From Kuschelorhynchus macadamiae (Eukaryota; Arthropoda; Insecta; Coleoptera; Curculionidae), in the NCBI GenBank assembly GCA_030620095.1, contig JAUTXW010003400.1:1-64000 (forward strand): 64,000 nt of DNA, given 5' to 3'. A program made the position numbers and the translations under genes. Shown piece by piece: positions 1 to 15,598 of this stretch. Every line of letters starts with the position of its first letter. Within the stretch, counting starts at the first letter, position 1. A model generated the notes under the pieces. The model saw only the letters and a list, made by a program, of their open reading frames with translations, did no database searches and was not told where the DNA came from.

Positions 1-48
1 CCATGGTACTTCAACTATTGGATAGCTATTATTTAAGATTAATTTACA

Positions 49-560
49 CTAACTGTCTATGTTATGTAATATCACATCAACATTACAGGTGTTCGATTCA
101 AAAGTACAATCAATAAGCTTAAAATTATGATAGGCACGATCATCCAGTTTCCGGGATAAAGTTGTCTTATTACAATTTTTAGGAAAATTATTATTAATGT
201 AATTATCATTTAATCCAATATCCATCCCAATAACTGAATGGTCAGATATTCTTGTACCATTAATCGTCCTGCATGCAACACATTTGTTAATACATAGCCA
301 ATTAAGTTGCACTATTACAGACACATCTAGTATTTTCCTGCACTGGCTGTTCAATACCATATATCTGTATAATATTCTTGATCCTTTTAGAGTAATAGTT
401 CTCACTGTCCTTGAAGTTCAGATTAAAGTCTCGGATAAGTAGACAGTTTTTACCACCATAAAAATATTTCTTACATCATTCCTCAAGTGCCACTAAAAGA
501 GAGTCATGACTTCCATTGGGTGAATGATACAGCATGCCCAAGACCCACTTCATTCAACAT
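49..560 (-). pseudogene. Non-LTR retrotransposon AP-endonuclease relic
   Basis: On the minus strand this reads as a decayed apurinic/apyrimidinic-type endonuclease domain of the kind found at the N-terminus of non-LTR (LINE) retrotransposon ORF2, which nicks the target DNA. Visible motifs in order are LYHSPNGSHDSL near 500-540 (the 'YR.PN' strand), LLIRDFNLNF near 420-450 (family consensus GDFN, with G replaced by R), TRCVCNS near 320, and ISDHSVIGMD near 220-245 (the catalytic SDH motif). A stop codon and at least one frameshift separate these blocks, so it cannot encode a working enzyme. No reverse transcriptase lies within reach because the window starts here. The clade (Jockey, CR1 or other) is unresolved. 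Confidence 0.7.
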
Positions 561-4700
<4,140 letters not shown>

Positions 4701-4719
4701 TTTACAAGTCTCTGCCATT

Positions 4720-5520
4720 TGACACATTTTTGGATGCCAAGTCGCCATTTTGTTCCGCCATATTGGAGGTTTACCATAATGTTACCAGATTATCCCCAAA
4801 GGACTTACTTAGAATTTGAAGACAATCGGGTAAGTAGTTTTTATTTATGCCGCAAACTTACAGACAGACCCGACGGAATTGAGAAAATATGATTTTGGGC
4901 ACCTAGAAACGCTAAAACTTCAAGCTATGTAAAACTTTCGAAGGGGATTCTTTTCACGCTTACAAATATTTTATTTGCTCACATTTTGTTTCGCCATTTT
5001 TAATGCGTATCAAAATTTTAATAGTTCATCTCTATATCACACTTAATTATTACACATACACAATTTGAAATCAGTCTAATAAGTAGTTGTTTCAGGATGA
5101 TTTTTTCAATATTTTATTAAGCCACCGTTTTGTTTCGCTATCTTGCATTCATACCAAAATTTTATCAGTTTATTTTTGCGTAATACTTGATTTTTGTGCA
5201 AAATTTCAGGTAAATTGAGTAGGTAGTTTCTTATTAATCATGTTTTTAACATTTCGTTAGACCGCCATCTTGTTCGGCTGAATTAGATTTTTACCAAAAT
5301 GTAACCATTTTATCCCCTTATGATTCTTGATTTTTGACCAAAACTGATTTTTGAAAATCAGTCGGATAAGTAGTTTTTGAGCTATGCCGCGCAGAGACAG
5401 ACCAATACGCAGACCGATAGACCGACGGGATTGAGAAACCATGTAAAACGTGAAGATCTGTAAAAACCTGGGAGAGTGATTTTTTCACGATTACAATATT
5501 TCCCTTTTATAAGGGAAGTA
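4720..5520. repeat. Degenerate direct repeats, dispersed-repeat family
   Basis: Three or so diverged copies of one unit occur near 4,735-4,960, 5,095-5,225 and 5,240-5,490. Each carries, in order, a 'gccattttgtt' phrase, 'ttaccaaaatgt.acca', 'tatcccc', 'gataagtagtttttgagctatgccgc', a run of 'acagac' words, and 'cgacgggattgagaaa'. The short open frames that cross it (4,535-4,819 on +, 5,257-5,442 on -) show no protein motif and are best read as chance frames in the repeat. The family is not identified. Confidence 0.6.
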
Positions 5521-5699
5521 ATTAAGGACGTTTGACTGAAATGGTTTTTCTATGTAAAAAGTCCTTGATACTTTGAAATTAATATCTAAAATGGTAGGAC
5601 GAATTGGTAGGCTGGAAAACCATCGCTGTGTCCACCGTTATATTTGCCCAAAAATATACAAATAATATCTAAAAAAATTAACATTTTTTTCTTCGGCAG

Positions 5700-5800
5700 G
5701 GACTGGAAGATCAGACGAAATGCCTTATGCTGGCGTAGAAAAACAAGCAGAAAAAGAACAGAGCCTTCTCTCAAAAATAAAGAGCGCTATATTTGGTTGA
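5700..5800 (+). CDS. Candidate 3'-terminal exon A, unknown protein
   Basis: A pyrimidine-rich stretch ending in ...cttcggcag precedes this open stretch. Reading in phase 1 (two bases complete a split codon) gives TGRSDEMPYAGVEKQ, then a charged segment ending LLSKIKSAIFG, then TGA. A polyadenylation-type AATAAA lies shortly downstream near 5,833. The residue mix looks like real protein rather than a random AT-rich frame. I do not recognise the protein. Upstream exons were not found in the window. It could be the last exon of a + strand host gene, with the 6,245-6,480 block an alternative end. It could also be chance. Confidence 0.4.
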
Positions 5801-6244
5801 ACTTAGGCTAAACTCTCTATAGTTACCAGATTTAATAAATACAGTTGCTAAGGTGAAAACTGTTGTTATTTTTTGCTCATTGTGATATAATAACTAGTGA
5901 ATAAGTATTAAATGATTTTGTTGTTATTGTCTAAAATAAATATAGTTATTTATATACACATCTGTTATTATATTCGTTTTTTTATGTCGTCTAATAAACA
6001 ACTTCTAATTTTGATCTTAGTATCGTACCACGTCTATTGGTAAAGTGCCGCAAAATAGGTTACTAAGGTATGGTTAAGGGCAGATTTGTTTTGAATTCAT
6101 TTTGTATTTTCATGTTGCTAATTCTATAATATAGTACAATTGTCTACAACTTCTGGTAGCATTAATGGGTGAATGTTCTGCTAATTACATGTCGTTTCTG
6201 TAAAATTGATATTTGTAATTTTTTCCATTATAAACATTTTTCAG

Positions 6245-6480
6245 GTAAGAAAGTCTTTAGTTCTGCCGAAAGTCAAGTTCTTCTTGAGGCCATAAGATCA
6301 GTCTTAGAAGGTAAGGATAGGGAACCTCTGTCTTCTAAAAGTTACCAAAATAATTTAAATATCGTTGATAATAACAGGGAGAAACAAGTAAAAGAAACTT
6401 TGAATCAGAAATGTAGGAGTACCACAGCGGAAGATGAACAAAGTGATTTCGAAAAAGAAAAAGTTAAAAAGAAGAATTGA
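6245..6480 (+). CDS. Candidate 3'-terminal exon B, unknown lysine-rich C-terminus
   Basis: Starts right after a good acceptor (ttataaacatttttcag) and uses the same phase as the block at 5,700. It reads GKKVFSSAESQVLLEAIRSV and then a charged tail ending in EKEKVKKKN and a TGA stop, about 78 residues. Composition (Glu, Lys, Ser, Asn) and a plausible short amphipathic helix suggest a disordered C-terminal tail. An in-frame ATG at 6,169 lies upstream, but the stretch before the acceptor looks intronic. I do not recognise the protein. The shared phase with 5,700-5,800 suggests mutually exclusive last exons of one gene, which is inference. Confidence 0.4.
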
Positions 6481-9400
6481 TCCAATATGAACTTCAAGAA
6501 AGATAGCAAAATCGTAATATTCCAAAGAAAAAATCCATAATGTTATAGATCTATAGGCAACAAACGCATTTGTTACATTTCATAAATGTGTATCAGGTTG
6601 CTGGCTAATTTTGTTATATATTTTAGTTTTTTTAAGAAAAAAAATCTAAAAAAGTCTAAATAATTAAAAAAGTGGCGTTTTATTGTATTTCAGTTTTATT
6701 TTTGTAGCTGAGTATTGACCTTGAGATACAGACATTTTATAAATGGGTAGGCTTTCGGAGGAAGTTAGCATTCTTTTGTAGAAGTATTTAAAAAATGAAA
6801 TTTACTTAATAAACGTGTACATAAATTAAATACCTCTTTAATTCAAACGATCTTTTTTTTATTACAAATTAATATAGAACTTTTATAATTTGTTAATTAT
6901 AAAAAAATCAGAACATTTAAACTAAGATTCTATTGAATAAAAATAAGGTAAAATTGAATATTTTAGAAGCAATATTTATATTAAGAATACCCTTCTATAT
7001 ACTACTTATATGTGATATTTCCATCTTGTTGAAAAAGTCATATATCTGAAGTAACCTACATATGAAGACACATCTACTTATAAATTGATTATTTTTTTTT
7101 AACTCAGGCATCAATACATTCAGACTTAGGAGATTAAAGAACAGGTTTCTGGTGTAGTTTTCAGGAAACTTAATTGGAAGGTGACTAAGAAAATACTGAA
7201 CAACATACCAAAATTATTGTTTGTCAAACAAAGCCAATATGCATTAAAAAATAAAAGATTGCTATTTTGTTAACTTACAAAAAGAGTTTTGATTAGTCGT
7301 CACGAGCCGGTAAAGATAAGCGATGTAGTAGTATATGATGTCTAAATGTACTTTTATTAGGACAGTATTTAATTTTAATTTGTTCCCTATTGTACTTAGA
7401 AGGTTGACGAAGTATGTCTAAATATAATTCTTTATAATCGACTTTAAAAAAGAGGTTATCAATTTGACCCTATGTATTTTTTTTTGTTTGTGCATTGACT
7501 ACTCCGGGATGGTTTGACCGATTCAGATGGAATTTTCAGAGAATATACGGGATATTACTGGAATGGCCCCATAGAAAGCATATTCAGAAAATTTAAAAAA
7601 TGGCGGAATGGCGCAATTTTGAATTGTTTACGTGAATAGATGTAGGCAGTATATTAGGCTCACTATATTATCAGACAAAAAATATTTCTTACATATGCAA
7701 TGGAGCCAGTGGATATATGACTGCAATAAAACTCGTATAAATAGAACTATAAAAGTACGAAATATTTTTTTTAAATACGTTAATAAAACCGACTTCAAAA
7801 AATGCACTAAAAAGTGAAAATTAATATTTTATTCCATATTGAAATTTTTTTGTCGATCCTACTATCTTTCCTTACTCCGATAAACAAAAATTATCGACGC
7901 CCTTGTTCATATTTTCAGTATAATTTGTAATTTTTTCCTGAAAGTAAAAATGGTCATGGTGAATGCACGCATGCAGAGTGGCGCTCAGACTTCACTATAA
8001 TTTTAGTTTTTTGAAGTGCGCTGGTAGTGTGGGGTTCAACGGTACTGAGCAAAATATTTTCTAACTGTGAATTTGTTTTATTATAGATACATTTATATTG
8101 GTTGTAAATAAAATCAATATGTCGATGTTTATGGCATGTTTACCTAATAATGCATATAAAGGTTTAATATAATATATTTATTGTTTCTTGTTTTCCAATG
8201 CACATTCGTTCATTTTTAGTATTGAAAATATACAGAGTGGAATATTAATAAATTCTGTAATTAAGCAAACATTTATAATTTGGAAAAAATGTTTTACGTG
8301 TCATATTGATTTTTTCGACCTCCCCCCCTTCATTTGGAAATACCGATTTGATTGTGATACGTGATGCCATACAGTTTTTTTAACGCAGAATGTATATTAA
8401 TGTTTTTTTTTTGAGATCAGCAAAATATTCTAAACGCATTTTGACCGGAAAAAAATTAAGATAGAAAAGTGTAAGCAATTTTTTCTAAGTTTGGCTGTTT
8501 TAACGATAAAGGGTTTTAACTGTTTTAAGTGGCCCAAAATAACAATATTGAGACGGCATTCTCTAGAAAACAGTTGAGTTAAGGTATAGGATATATTACA
8601 TAAAATGTGGTTAGAATTCCACTGATCCCAAAAACATATATTCGTGGTGTTGCATTAAAAAAAGTGTATGGCGTCATAATCCTTATATAGGTCAAAACCG
8701 TATTACCAAAAGATCCGGAATGGAATAAATCGATTCGACGGGTAAAACAGTTTTTATAAATTAAGGATAGGTACCGAGTTATAGAATTTATTCCAGTTAA
8801 ATGTTCCTTCTGCTATAATTCATTAACACTAATATAGCAACGTAGTGGCAGGCAGAATACTCTTGGAGGGTTAATGAGAACTGTTAGTGTCTTAATTCTT
8901 ATTTACTTTTCTGAATGGCATTTACAATAATAAAATATTTATTATTAACCTAAGGTACTGTACTAATACAAATTTTGCCATATTTAAGAAAAAAGAATGT
9001 TTATGTATTTTTAATCAGGGCCATAAAAAGCCAACGAAGATTTATTTAAACGGTAATTTTTTTACTTATTTTTTTATGTGTAAATTTATATCTTATTGAA
9101 ATAAACGTGTTTTTGGTTAGGTAAAATTGTAATATATTCTACTGATAAACTTTAAAAAATATCATCATTCTAATCTTGACACTTGTAAAGAAAATATCAT
9201 ATTATAAAATAAGGCCATAAAGTCTATTTTGTCTATATTTGGTATAAGAACCAGTACATAAATAAATTCTACAGGTTTTATCTAATATTTAAAAAATTCA
9301 ATTGGCAAGGAAAATAATTAAAAATGTATGAATAATAAAAACCAAGAAGGGAAGTTTCCTCCCGAAATGTATAAATCTTTTTTTACTTGCACCTTTGAAA

Positions 9401-10341
9401 GTAGTTGAAATTTTACTTACCAACTAGTAGTTAGATTTGCGCACTCCCGTGGAACTTTCTGGTTACCGCGCGAGTTTTGGAGAGGAACGATTCACAATTC
9501 CCACGTCCCTTAGGAATCTCCGTCTCACAGCAATTATAAAGGACGTTTCTTCTTTTGCATAACAACAGTAGAAAGCTTGGAGTAGAGATACGTGGCAAAC
9601 AAAAATTAAGCGTAAAAAGAGGTGTATAGCAAATTCAAAAGTCTTTTTTTAAGGTGATATTTTTTCGTTCTTCATAACGTTTTTAAAAAGTCACTTAAAA
9701 ATATATTCATACAGTTTTAAATGATTTTGGTAACATGAGCGACTAATATAATAATTCTGATGTAGAACATGCTGCAGAAAAAGTATTGGCTAATTTGGTT
9801 CCATAAAAATCGAAGACAGTGTACGAAGAAAACTATAAACCAAATTGTGCTTACTGTGAAGATAAGAAAATAGAAATTATGATTTTGGCATATTTTGCAA
9901 AATAAACTGCTGTGTTTATGGCCTGTATGATCCATTATTCAATGTTGTGGATAATGGTTTATTTGATCCAAAACGTAGATATAGTTATATAGATAATAGT
10001 TATTTGTTTTACTAGGCAGAAAAGCTCAAGATTTAATTCCGCGGCTTTTAAATTTGATTACCTTTTGATTTAAATAATTACATAAAACTGAAAGTATAGC
10101 AACGAAAGTTTTTAATACCTAGGCACTAAACATTTTATTATACACGATGAAATAAAAATGGCTGAGATTTTTTTTATTTCATCTGATTGAAGTTAACCAT
10201 CATACCTAAAGATCTAATAATAGATCATTGATTATATAAGTATTCAAATCCTCTCTATCGTTTTAATTTTACTACCAGTATGTATCGCTGAACAGTTACG
10301 TACCGGAAAAATTATCATATAAGGTAGTATAGAGTAAATAA
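6481..10341. other. Long AT-rich non-coding stretch
   Basis: No gene recognised on either strand. It contains phrases typical of dispersed insect repeats, for example 'ctccgggatggtttgaccga' near 7,500 and 'aaaaccgacttcaaaaaa' near 7,785. A mariner-end-like 'tatacagagtgga' sits near 8,230, but no inverted partner was found. Confidence 0.5.
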
Positions 10342-10515
10342 AAAACAAAAGTTACAGCAATAGTACTACTCACTAAAGAAAATATCTGCAGTAGATGTTA
10401 TTTGTGGGATGAAACTAAGAGCCGCGAATTGGCTATGGAGAGAAATTCTATGATATCTCCGCAAGTAGACGGCATTGTCGAAGAGAAACCTGTGATTGTA
10501 GGCGACCTGGATTGA
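10342..10515 (+). pseudogene. Unidentified coding-like fragment with CxxC
   Basis: An open stretch of 57 codons without a clear start, ending in TGA. It reads ...LLTKENICSRCYLWDETKSR and later SPQVDGIVEEKPVIVGDLD. The CxxC pair and ordinary residue mix stand out from the AT-rich surroundings. It could be the tail of a transposase with a C-terminal zinc ribbon (piggyBac-type tails have Cys-rich ends) or a last exon. No flanking motif settles this. Confidence 0.25.
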
Positions 10516-10707
10516 GATGAAGACATGGTTTTCTAAAAACCTTATATTTTAAACTTTTTATTGTTAATAGAATATCTTAGTTTTAATATAACAATTTCTA
10601 CTAGTAATATTAACTTGTCTGATAATTTTTTTAGTAAAAACAACTAGAAAATCTCATTTACTATAATAATTTAGCTATTAATAGATAATAAAAACAATTG
10701 TTACGTT

Positions 10708-10905
10708 TACTAAGTTACTTTAGTTATTTGTATTATAAACTTTTATTATATGTACTAAGAGACTTTAGTTGTATGTACTAAACAGTTTTTGGTTATACAT
10801 ACTAAGCATCTTGTATATACTAAATAACTTTATAGTTACTGTATACTATACTAGTACCATTGAACTTCACTTGTATGTACTAAGCAACTCTACTTGTACA
10901 ATGTT
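10708..10905. repeat. Degenerate short tandem repeat, unit about 25-35 bases
   Basis: Six or seven imperfect copies of a unit resembling 'ctttagttgtatgtactaag' follow one another (for example near 10,760, 10,790, 10,825, 10,865). Copies differ by substitutions and small gaps, so this is an old minisatellite. Confidence 0.6.
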
Positions 10906-13190
10906 ATCTTTTTAATTTGTACCACTTCTAAGAGTTTTTAACGTTTTAATTTTTTAAAGTTAGGCTCTTCAATCAAAGAGCAAATTATACAATCCTTAGC
11001 AGTTTTTGTATATTATCACTTTAAAAAGTTATTATTACAAATTATTATTTTTTTAAATGAGGCACACTATTTATTTTACATATAGTAAATAGGTCTCTTC
11101 TTGTTGAACGTATGATCATAAAATATGTTAGCGTTTGATTACTCTACAATCCCGTTATAGTTGGTGTAGAATGGGCCTATTAAACCTTCTTAGATAAACT
11201 ACACTAAAGCATAATTAATAGGTAAATAGGTGGGATTAATAAAAAGAAACATAAAACATTTTTAATAGGAGCATTTATTATACTAATTTTAAATATAATC
11301 AAGTAAATAAACTCTAAGACATTTAAAAAACATTTTAGAAATAAGAACATTAAAAGTATAAAAGATATAAATATTAATAGTATATGAGGAAGAGATTCTA
11401 CAGTCAATCCTAATAAGAAAAGTTCATAATACTAGAGGTGGGCAATGTAATCTATTATTTGTTTACCTTTTTCTTTTAATCAATTAGTCAATATGTAATT
11501 TTTTTATAAATGTTATTTTCATATATCTTGGTTTAAAATAATTCAAATATTTGCTTTAAATTCAGAAAATCTTATGTTTGACCAGTTCTCATTCATTTTG
11601 AAGAAAAAGGAACATCTATATAATCCTGTTCATAAAAAATACCACTATTTGACTTTTGCAATCAATAAGAGTGGTCAGAAACAGTTTGTTTACAGTGCCT
11701 AAAATGGAAATTTTAGTTTTCAGGTAAAAATTTACGTCATCTAGAAAAATCTATATGTGTCTACCTTCTTTTGGGTAAGCAATATTCAGCCCACGAAATC
11801 TACGATGGCGACCTAGGGATGGGTGCAAGATATTGACGTTACAAAAACATCGATTTTTTCGAATGAGAGTGTATGGTGTATCAGTGGCGATGTTTTTTCT
11901 AATACTATAAATCCGTTGTTTTTAATATGGTTAGAATATTTAAAAATACGACCTATTACTCCAATACAAACTTTGCTATAAGACATATATCAAAACTGAA
12001 AATTAAGATGTTTTTTATAACCATCTTTTTTAAGATCTTCAGAGTGCAGTATTTTATTAGGAAAATCCATCATCTCCCGATTTTGCCAATAGTATTAAAT
12101 CAGCACATCTTTTATAATTTAGTGCTTAATATTGTTTGGCAGAAATCAAGCAATCTAAAAAATAACTGAAAGGTACTTACACTTGGCATTTTAGAATATG
12201 TATGTATAGTAGGTATTTTTAAACGGCATATTATCACATTCGTTTTTCTGTTTACCTTTAGCGGAGTGTTTTATTCTAGAAAAATATAATGTCAGATCTG
12301 GTGAAAGACCTAGTGAGTATTATTGTTTCGACATTCATTCTCAATTAGTAAGTAGGTATTTGTTCAGTCATTTGTCATTTACACCTACAACTATGAAGTT
12401 AGACCTGGTCTAAATTTAAACCTCTTTAATAAATACGCCTGTAAGATTTTTAAATTTCCAGGGCTGTAGAATTCATACCGCCCAACTTATAGCAAAACTA
12501 ATTGCACATCTCAGTTTTTTATGGTCTTTCTTAAAGCATTAAATTCCAGTGTAATAGAAAAATAATAACTTCTATAATTTTTCTATAATTTCGAAAAAAA
12601 AAACGAATATGTTTAATTTTTGGTATCGCCCACTTATGCAATCAGAGAGACCTAACTAATAAACTAAAATAGGAATGTGCAATCTGTTTTCAAATGTCAT
12701 CAACTTAAATAGTTTAAAAACAGTCAGTTATTGAATTTAGGCATACGGTATAACACATAAAAATGCTTAGTTTTTCTAGAGGATTCAAAATAGCATGTCA
12801 AATATGGGGAGTTCCAATAAAAACAAACGTTTCTTATTACTCCACAACTTTTTTGATGCACATTTCGAAAGATGCATTACACTAGAAATAACTTTTGTAT
12901 TTCAAATTTTTCTCTTAATAATGGTTAAGCCGATATCGAAAAATTACACAGCGAATAGACACTCTGTTGGCATATGCAGTTTTATTTACGCCAATTTTTT
13001 ATTGTCGCAACCCGCTAACTCATTATTTTCCTGATCATAAACTGCCATTGGTTTTCGTAACAAAGATAATATAAAATGCCAACGTTTTAATTCTCTGGTA
13101 GTTTATTGCCAACGCTTGGCCGCAGCTAGGCGAGCGTAACCGAATGCGCTTAGCGTTGACAGCCATCCGGAATTTTTTTATCCGTGAAGG
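10906..13190. other. AT-rich non-coding stretch
   Basis: No gene recognised. Open frames here (for example 11,927-12,169 and 12,795-13,034 on +) are hydrophobic AT-driven frames without motifs. Confidence 0.45.
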
Positions 13191-13200
13191 ACTAAGAATC

Positions 13201-13240
13201 AACACACACACACACACACCCGCACGCACGCACGCACGCA

Positions 13241-13321
<81 letters not shown>
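13201..13321. repeat. Compound microsatellite (CA)n-(CGCA)n-(CA)n-(AT)n
   Basis: A CA run is followed by CGCA repeats (13,219-13,240), another CA run and then alternating AT (13,268-13,321). It lies directly against the broken hAT C-terminus to its right. Confidence 0.95.
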
Positions 13322-13323
<2 letters not shown>

Positions 13324-13687
13324 TTCCAATTGTGCTGAGGTTACAGGAAGGACAAGAAATAATTGGAATGCAGAACACAGTTCTGGTGTACTACTTAACA
13401 ATAATTCATTTTTTTCGAAAATATAGTTTGCGAATTCTCGTTGTTTTAATGTTGATAACAACAAATGATTGTATCTGAATTAGTTGAGAAGTTAAATCAT
13501 TTGAATATTTCTCCACTAATAACTGAGCTTTTTCCAAAATTTCTGAGTAATTTAATTTAACCAATATCTGAGGATTTAGAATTTGAAATGTTGAATAAAC
13601 TGTTTTAAACGCAGTAAATCTCTTATCTAGCTGACTTACTATTACATCTAAATACGCTTTAAGTACTGTCACTTGCAAATGTTTCAT
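13322..13687 (-). pseudogene. hAT transposase C-terminal relic (ZMYM1/TTF-type)
   Basis: The minus strand carries a decayed hAT transposase C-terminus: RFTAFKTVYSTFQIL, later VEKYSNDLTSQL (13,406-13,687), then after a frameshift LCSAFQLFLVLPVTSAQLER (13,325-13,464). The last block matches the hAT dimerisation core ('LP.t.a..ER.FS'), but the frame runs straight into the (AT)n microsatellite after the Glu-Arg pair, so the conserved FS..K segment is lost. Upstream parts of the transposase are missing. A GC-rich terminus with the CAGTGGCATGCC signature lies about 180 bases to the right. Confidence 0.65.
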
Positions 13688-13789
13688 AGGGTTTATATAT
13701 TACGTTATCTTATTATTATCATTTCCATTGTATCCGATTACGAAATCCGTGATTTTTTTAACTATGGAAAAAATATTTTATTTGAATAC

Positions 13790-13870
13790 CCTGTTTAATT
13801 TGAGGGACCATAGTAACAGCGCGGGTCCCCCCGCGCCGTGGGCCCTGCGGGAACTTTAGGCATGCCACTG
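13790..13870 (-). repeat. Probable hAT terminal repeat, GC-rich
   Basis: On the minus strand the block starts CAGTGGCATGCCTAAAGTTC and continues into a GC-rich stretch (cagggcccacggcgcgggg). The CAGTGGC start is typical of hAT ends of the TTF/ZMYM1 group. It points leftwards, toward the transposase relic at 13,322-13,687, so the two may be the remains of one internally deleted element. Confidence 0.5.
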
Positions 13871-14474
13871 ATGGTTAGTAAAACCAAATATAATGTTAGA
13901 ACAACAAAGTATAATTAAAGGCTTTAGTAGAAATAGCTATTTTTATTAGTAAAACCGTCCTTAACTTAATAGAGGTAAAATGTGTTTTAACAAGATGACT
14001 ATAATATAAGATGGTGTTTATGATTTATTGTTAAAATAACAACTTTTTTAGTTACATCTACTAAAGTTTTTTTCTGCAAGAATCTTTAGTAAACCAATTT
14101 TTTCATTTTACTGATTATAAAAATACCAAGTTTATTGCCTTTATTTTTAAAAACATCACTTAAAATTGACAAAAATCTACCTAGAAATAAATTCTTTCCT
14201 AACATATATTTTCTAAAGAACATTGCTTCTTAAAATTAAAAAAAACTATATATAACAGCAGTTCTCAAGAAGAGAGTCATGAACACGACCTCATAGAGGT
14301 CGAAGTGTCTACTAATTACTGCAGTAGATTTTCTATGTGCGTTTTATTGACCATCATCCAACCTAAACTACCTCCCAAATTACTATTGTGGTCACTTAAA
14401 ATAAATCAGATCATTCACATTAATTGATTATAATATGGTCATAAGAGTCAAGTATATAATATGAATAACATAAA
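13871..14474. other. AT-rich spacer, no gene seen
   Basis: Nothing recognised between the hAT terminus and the copia 5' LTR. Confidence 0.5.
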
Positions 14475-14728
14475 TGATAAATAATATGGTTTATGTTTAT
14501 TATTTTATGCAGGAAGCCAAACTCTTATAGGTATACTAGTTGATTATATATCTTTATGCCTTATTGTTGAAACCGGATATCTGAGAAATGTATTGATCCG
14601 TAAGTCTATTTTTAGTTTACGCTGTATACTCTGGTTTGTTATTTTTCCATTTATTAAGATTTAAGTAAGTTAGTTGAGTTTGAATAAAGCTGGTATACGG
14701 AGCTTATTTTTACGAATAGAGTCGAACA
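14475..14728 (+). repeat. copia 5' LTR
   Basis: Matches 18,376-18,647 over its whole length, with a few substitutions and indels of a few to about 14 bases. Begins TGATAAATAATATGG and ends GTCGAACA. Confidence 0.95.
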
Positions 14729-14742
14729 GGTCATGGGCCCAG
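14729..14742 (+). promoter_or_regulatory. Primer-binding site, initiator-Met half-tRNA type
   Basis: GGTCATGGGCCCAG abuts the LTR. Copia elements prime from the anticodon-side half of initiator methionine tRNA, whose complement is GGTTATGGGCCCAGC. The site here differs by one transition. Confidence 0.8.
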
Positions 14743-14817
14743 AACACGTTGTTTTGGGGGTTTTCTAGTTAAATAGTTCGAAGTTCGTGAGTCGCGCGGT
14801 TAAGAAAGTCGTTCACT

Positions 14818-15598
14818 ATGGATTCTGAAAAGAGTAAAGTGGAAAAAACTCCGGGATGCAAGTAACTGGTCACAATGGTAGTTTGTTATGAGCACACTTT
14901 TGGATTGTAGTAATGCCGTCGGTGTGTGTGATGGTAGTGTCGCTAAACCGACGTCGGGTTCGGCGGACAAACTTAATAAGTGGGTGAAATTGGACAAGGC
15001 GACCACAAAATTAATAGTTACTAGTGTGTAACACAAACCGCTTCAATTTATAATGGGTTGCGAAACCATGTGAGATGTGGCAGAAGCTCCATTCGATGTA
15101 TGACCTGAAGTCTGAAGAAACTTTGCCGCTTGTATAGAAGCAATTCTTTGACTTTCAGTGGCATATTTTTGAGTTTGTTGCTGAGCATATTTCAAAGTTA
15201 GAATAGATGAGTAATCGCATGAAGAAATTACCGGACTCTATGTTGCTTACTAGGATTTTGTCGATTCTTCCAAAGGAGTACCAACATTTTCATAGTGCTT
15301 GGGACTCGACGGACGTAGCTCATCGTATGGAAAATCTAACAATTAGATTGTTGACAGAGGAACAGAGGCTCCAGAAGACCGGGGATGTTGACAAGTTGAT
15401 GAAAGAGCAAGTTTTTTGATAAATCGAGGCAGAAGCAGCTGTATGGGTCAAAGAAATCTTCGGGTGGTTGTCACACATGTGGTAAAAAGGACCATTTACG
15501 AAAGGACTGTTCTGGATGCTTCGAATGTGGTTCGGAACATCATCTTGTTAAAAATTGTCCAAAAAAAGTGAAGAAAGTGGATAATAGATTCTGGCGTG
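14818..15598 (+). pseudogene. copia gag, broken
   Basis: The likely start is the ATG at 14,818 (MDSEKSKVEKTPGCK, then a stop). Later blocks in shifting frames include LNKWVKLDKATTKLIV, MWQKLHSMYDLKSEETLPL and LPDSMLLTRILSILPKEYQ (15,207-15,419), which follow the usual copia gag (UBN2-type) order. Two CCHC zinc knuckles follow near 15,470-15,560: CHTCGKKDHLRKDC and CFECGSEHHLVKNC. These bind the RNA genome in the virus-like particle. Several stops and frameshifts rule out a working product. Confidence 0.85.

Noticed and set aside
9717..9935. 72-codon minus-strand frame with paired Cys/His (CKICQNHN)
   Set aside because: Single pair only, remainder hydrophobic and AT-biased, no neighbours that support a zinc-finger gene.
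12795..13034. 79-codon + strand frame starting MSNMGSSNKNKRF
   Set aside because: No motif, no splice or transcript context, AT-driven hydrophobic composition.
13201..13265. Regularly spaced repeats as a CRISPR-like array
   Set aside because: Simple CA/CGCA microsatellite in a eukaryotic genome, without unique spacers.
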